Positions 61,964 to 64,000 of a stretch of DNA of 64,000 nucleotides are shown here, in pieces; position 1 is the stretch's first letter; each line of letters opens with the position of its first letter. The position numbers and the translations under genes are program-made. Below the pieces are notes generated by a model. It was not told the origin of the DNA. It did not search any database and worked only from the letters and a program-made list of their open reading frames with translations. Source of the stretch: Ovoidimarina sp963698645. GTDB taxonomy: Bacteria; Pseudomonadota; Alphaproteobacteria; Rhodobacterales; Rhodobacteraceae. Where the stretch lies: positions 620,001 through 684,000 of the forward strand of contig CAVORP010000007.1 of the NCBI GenBank assembly GCA_963698645.1, in the 5' to 3' direction.

Positions 61964-63000
61964 CGGGCTTCGATGAACTCCCTGATCGCCTCGATCCGCT
62001 TCCCAGAAGATGGGTGGGTCGAAAACCAGTCTCCGCCCTTCGATTGGGCATCCGGCAAGGTTTCGAAGAACCGCAACAGACCTGCGGGATCGTAACCCGC
62101 ATCGGAGGCGAGGCGCATTCCCAATTCATCGGCTTCGCGTTCATGTTCCCGCGAATTGGACAGGGAGAGCAACACGCCGCCCTCAAGAAGGACGTCGTTC
62201 AGGATCGGACCAGTATCGCCCGCGACGAGCGCGACCAGAACATAGATGCCAAGAGACCTGTAGAGTTGCTCCAACCCATGATGGGAGACGACATGGGCAA
62301 TCTCATGCCCCAGAACGCCTCCGATGATATCCGGATCGTCGAAGGTCTGGGCGAAGGCATCGGTAATGACGACTGTACCACCGGGAAGTGCAAAGGCATT
62401 GGGGCCGATCCCGGGGACGTCACGGAACGTTAGTTCGAATGTGAACCGCTCGCGGTCCTTGTCCGGCAATGTCTCAAGAAGATCGTCGAAAATCCCTTGG
62501 ATAGAGTCTTTTTGCGCGATGCTGAGGCGTGAGGCGTCGGCAATCGTGAGGTCGAATGACTGGAGCGTTCCTGCATCCATCGCCGTCTTCAGAGGTGCCG
62601 GTGTCAGCCAAACAGCAATATAGACAAGGGCCGGCAAGGCGAAGCGCCAGATGCAATATGCACCGATCAGGCAGAGGATGGTGATGATGGTCCAACCCCG
62701 CCGAAAGCCCTCGAGCCGGTGCAGGATCTGACCACCAGACCCGGAGTCCAGTGCGTCAACGGCGGCCAGGTCTTCGGTTTCGAATAGAGCGCCATCGGGG
62801 AGCGACAGGCGGCGCGGAGCCCGCCCAATCGGGGCGTCAAAGCGAGCTTGACCATGATGGTCCGCGATTTCGGCGTTATCATCCCTTGCACGAATGACAA
62901 AGCCACGCGGCCCGGCAAAGAGGTTTGCGGGAACAGCACGCGAAGACCGGGCCGGAAAGAACCGGCCCGGTATCGTGATTTGGTCGCTCTCGCCCGGCAT
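61960..63000 (-). CDS. M48 family zinc metalloprotease
   Basis: 346 residues from ATG 63000 (MPGESDQITIPGRFFPARSS). An N-terminal soluble region of about 100 residues (beta-rich, RLSLPDGALFETEDLAAVDA) comes before one or two membrane helices (WTIITILCLIGAYCIWRFAL, PALVYIAVWLTP). The peptidase domain has HEIAHVVSHHG (HExxH, zinc ligands) and the third ligand Glu in EHEREADELGMRLA, then WFSTHPSSGKRIEAI. It lies 22 bases downstream of a YjgN-type gene on the same strand, a recurrent pairing. Confidence 0.9.
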   Translation of the reverse strand: MPGESDQITIPGRFFPARSSRAVPANLFAGPRGFVIRARDDNAEIADHHGQARFDAPIGRAPRRLSLPDGALFETEDLAAVDALDSGSGGQILHRLEGFRRGWTIITILCLIGAYCIWRFALPALVYIAVWLTPAPLKTAMDAGTLQSFDLTIADASRLSIAQKDSIQGIFDDLLETLPDKDRERFTFELTFRDVPGIGPNAFALPGGTVVITDAFAQTFDDPDIIGGVLGHEIAHVVSHHGLEQLYRSLGIYVLVALVAGDTGPILNDVLLEGGVLLSLSNSREHEREADELGMRLASDAGYDPAGLLRFFETLPDAQSKGGDWFSTHPSSGKRIEAIREFIEAR

Positions 63001-63022
63001 GAGCGGTTCTTGTTCCCTGTGC

Positions 63023-64000
63023 TTAGACGGGCAAGCCCATATCGAAACCTTCCAGATCAGTATAGGCGTCGCCCAGCGCACTGGTCCGTGTTTCAAGTTG
63101 GCCTACGAAATGATCGAGAGGACCGGCTGGAATGAGCGCAGTATGGTCGGTCAGATACCGGAACATCCGGACCTGCGCCCAGGGCAACAGAAGGCCGAGT
63201 GAAACAACCGTCAGGATTGCGTTGCTGATCGCGATCCAGATCAGCGAGACAGGACGCACATCCGATGCAAATCTGTGCCCTCCCTCCAGTGCGAGGTTGT
63301 TGAGCGTCACGTTGCGGACGAAGGCCTGATAGATCGTCATCGCCGGGAAGAAGGCGATGAAGATCGCGGCATAGATCCCGGCAATCAGGGCCAGGGACGC
63401 GCCGGGATCCGTCTCGAGCGTGCCGAGGTCAAGCGAGCCGATCGAAACGAAAGTGACACTGCCGATGATCATCAGCATGCCGACGATCCAGATCGCCGCG
63501 GCGATGAAGGCGCGGTAGAACGGTCCTATCGCGGAATCGAACGAGAAGCTGTGCCCACCAAGGGAATAGCCGTTCAGCGCAAATCGCTTCATCGCGCGGT
63601 CGAGGAAGGGGAATGCAAGATACAGCGTCAACGCGGTCAGGATCGGATAGAGGATGAAGGCGAGAAAAGCACCGACATAGCTGCCTTCGAAGCGAAAGCG
63701 GACGTTGGACCAACTGGACATCTGCGCGTTAAACTTGAAGGACCGGATCAGGAGGAACGGTACGGCCAGGACTAGCGCGAGGGTGGCGAGCAGGCCGATG
63801 AGCGGGATCGCGGAAATGACCGAAAAGGCGATGATCGCCGCAATGACGATGGCGCGGCCGATCAGGATCTGAAGCCCGGTTGCGTGATAGTCGAAGTTGC
63901 GACCATCAATGTAAGTGTTCTGGTAGAAATATTTCTTCGTCCGGACTTTGGCCCAGGCAGAGTAAATTCCAACGGTGATGATGGTGAGAAAAAGGTTGGC
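63023..64000 (-). CDS. YjgN (DUF898) family membrane protein, N-terminus beyond window
   Basis: The minus-strand frame stays open from the stop at 63023 to the window edge, at least 325 residues; the start lies outside. Visible are FLTIITVGIYSAWAKVRTKK, YFYQNTYIDGRNFDYHATGL, then many membrane helices (FLAFILYPILTALTLYLAFP, AAIWIVGMLMIIGSVTFVSI) and a C-terminal repeat of the pattern LLPWAQVRMFRYLTDHTALI. These are DUF898 hallmarks. The function is unknown. It is followed closely by an M48 protease gene, so the two probably form an operon. Confidence 0.88.
   Translation of the reverse strand, partial: ANLFLTIITVGIYSAWAKVRTKKYFYQNTYIDGRNFDYHATGLQILIGRAIVIAAIIAFSVISAIPLIGLLATLALVLAVPFLLIRSFKFNAQMSSWSNVRFRFEGSYVGAFLAFILYPILTALTLYLAFPFLDRAMKRFALNGYSLGGHSFSFDSAIGPFYRAFIAAAIWIVGMLMIIGSVTFVSIGSLDLGTLETDPGASLALIAGIYAAIFIAFFPAMTIYQAFVRNVTLNNLALEGGHRFASDVRPVSLIWIAISNAILTVVSLGLLLPWAQVRMFRYLTDHTALIPAGPLDHFVGQLETRTSALGDAYTDLEGFDMGLPV

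Overview
The window looks like a chromosomal segment of a marine-type Rhodobacteraceae (Roseobacter group) alphaproteobacterium. Pointers are the gene order hemJ-rho-mnmE-mnmG-rsmG-parA-parB, a CcrM-type GANTC methylase, perfect parS sites inside mnmG and rsmG, an IalB-like protein, and split leuB and leuCD loci. There is no rRNA, prophage, insertion sequence or CRISPR array; one tRNA-Pro is present.

Layout. Position 1-1416 carries aroE (cut by the window edge) and maf on the minus strand. A 385-bp gene-free, partly AT-rich stretch (1417-1801) with two DnaA-box-like 9-mers follows; I read it as a candidate oriC, because genes point away from it on both sides and parS/parAB lie within 8 kb. 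Then come hemJ, rho, mnmE, mnmG, rsmG, parA, parB (+); hemW, rdgB, rph (-); hrcA-grpE, an IalB-like protein and rlmN (+); a LOG-family protein (-); and dapD, two unknown genes, dapE, a TIGR04282 protein, rnr and a lytic transglycosylase (+). A methyltransferase, rppH, ctpA, envC, gpmI, ccrM and rnhB run on the minus strand to 31.2 kb. From 31.3 to 33.9 kb is an accessory patch: small secreted proteins, a membrane-anchored winged-helix protein, a pilin-like protein with an Asn-Gly repeat tail, and tRNA-Pro. From 34 to 43 kb: an EamA transporter, leuB, a LysR regulator with a divergent epimerase, a phosphatase-fold enzyme, a membrane protein, leuD-leuC and an XRE/DUF2975 pair. From 43 to 64 kb: a lipoprotein, an MscS channel, tamA-tamB, rsfS-rlmH, DUF2585, a metallophosphatase, serA-serC with divergent serB, mutS, msrA, a sulfotransferase-like protein, an M48 protease and a YjgN-type protein cut by the right edge.

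Metabolic sets visible here are lysine/DAP (dapD, dapE), leucine (leuB, leuC, leuD), the whole phosphorylated serine pathway (serA, serB, serC), cell-wall turnover (EnvC, CtpA, transglycosylase), RNA and ribosome maturation (rho, rph, rnr, rlmN, rsmG, rlmH, rsfS, mnmE, mnmG) and chromosome segregation and methylation (parABS, ccrM).

An important caveat is that at least ten conserved genes are interrupted. rho, rsmG, parB, rnhB, the LysR gene, the epimerase gene, serB and mutS each need one extra base removed; mnmE has a net -1 shift; mnmG has an in-frame TGA at a conserved Arg. Nearly all being single-base insertions in housekeeping genes points to insertion-biased sequencing or assembly errors rather than real gene loss, and I annotate these genes at full length. 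The least explained biology is the membrane-anchored winged-helix regulator overlapping a small secreted protein (31.9-32.9 kb), the RlmH reading frame running into a membrane microprotein, and the hairpin that covers the mutS ribosome binding site.
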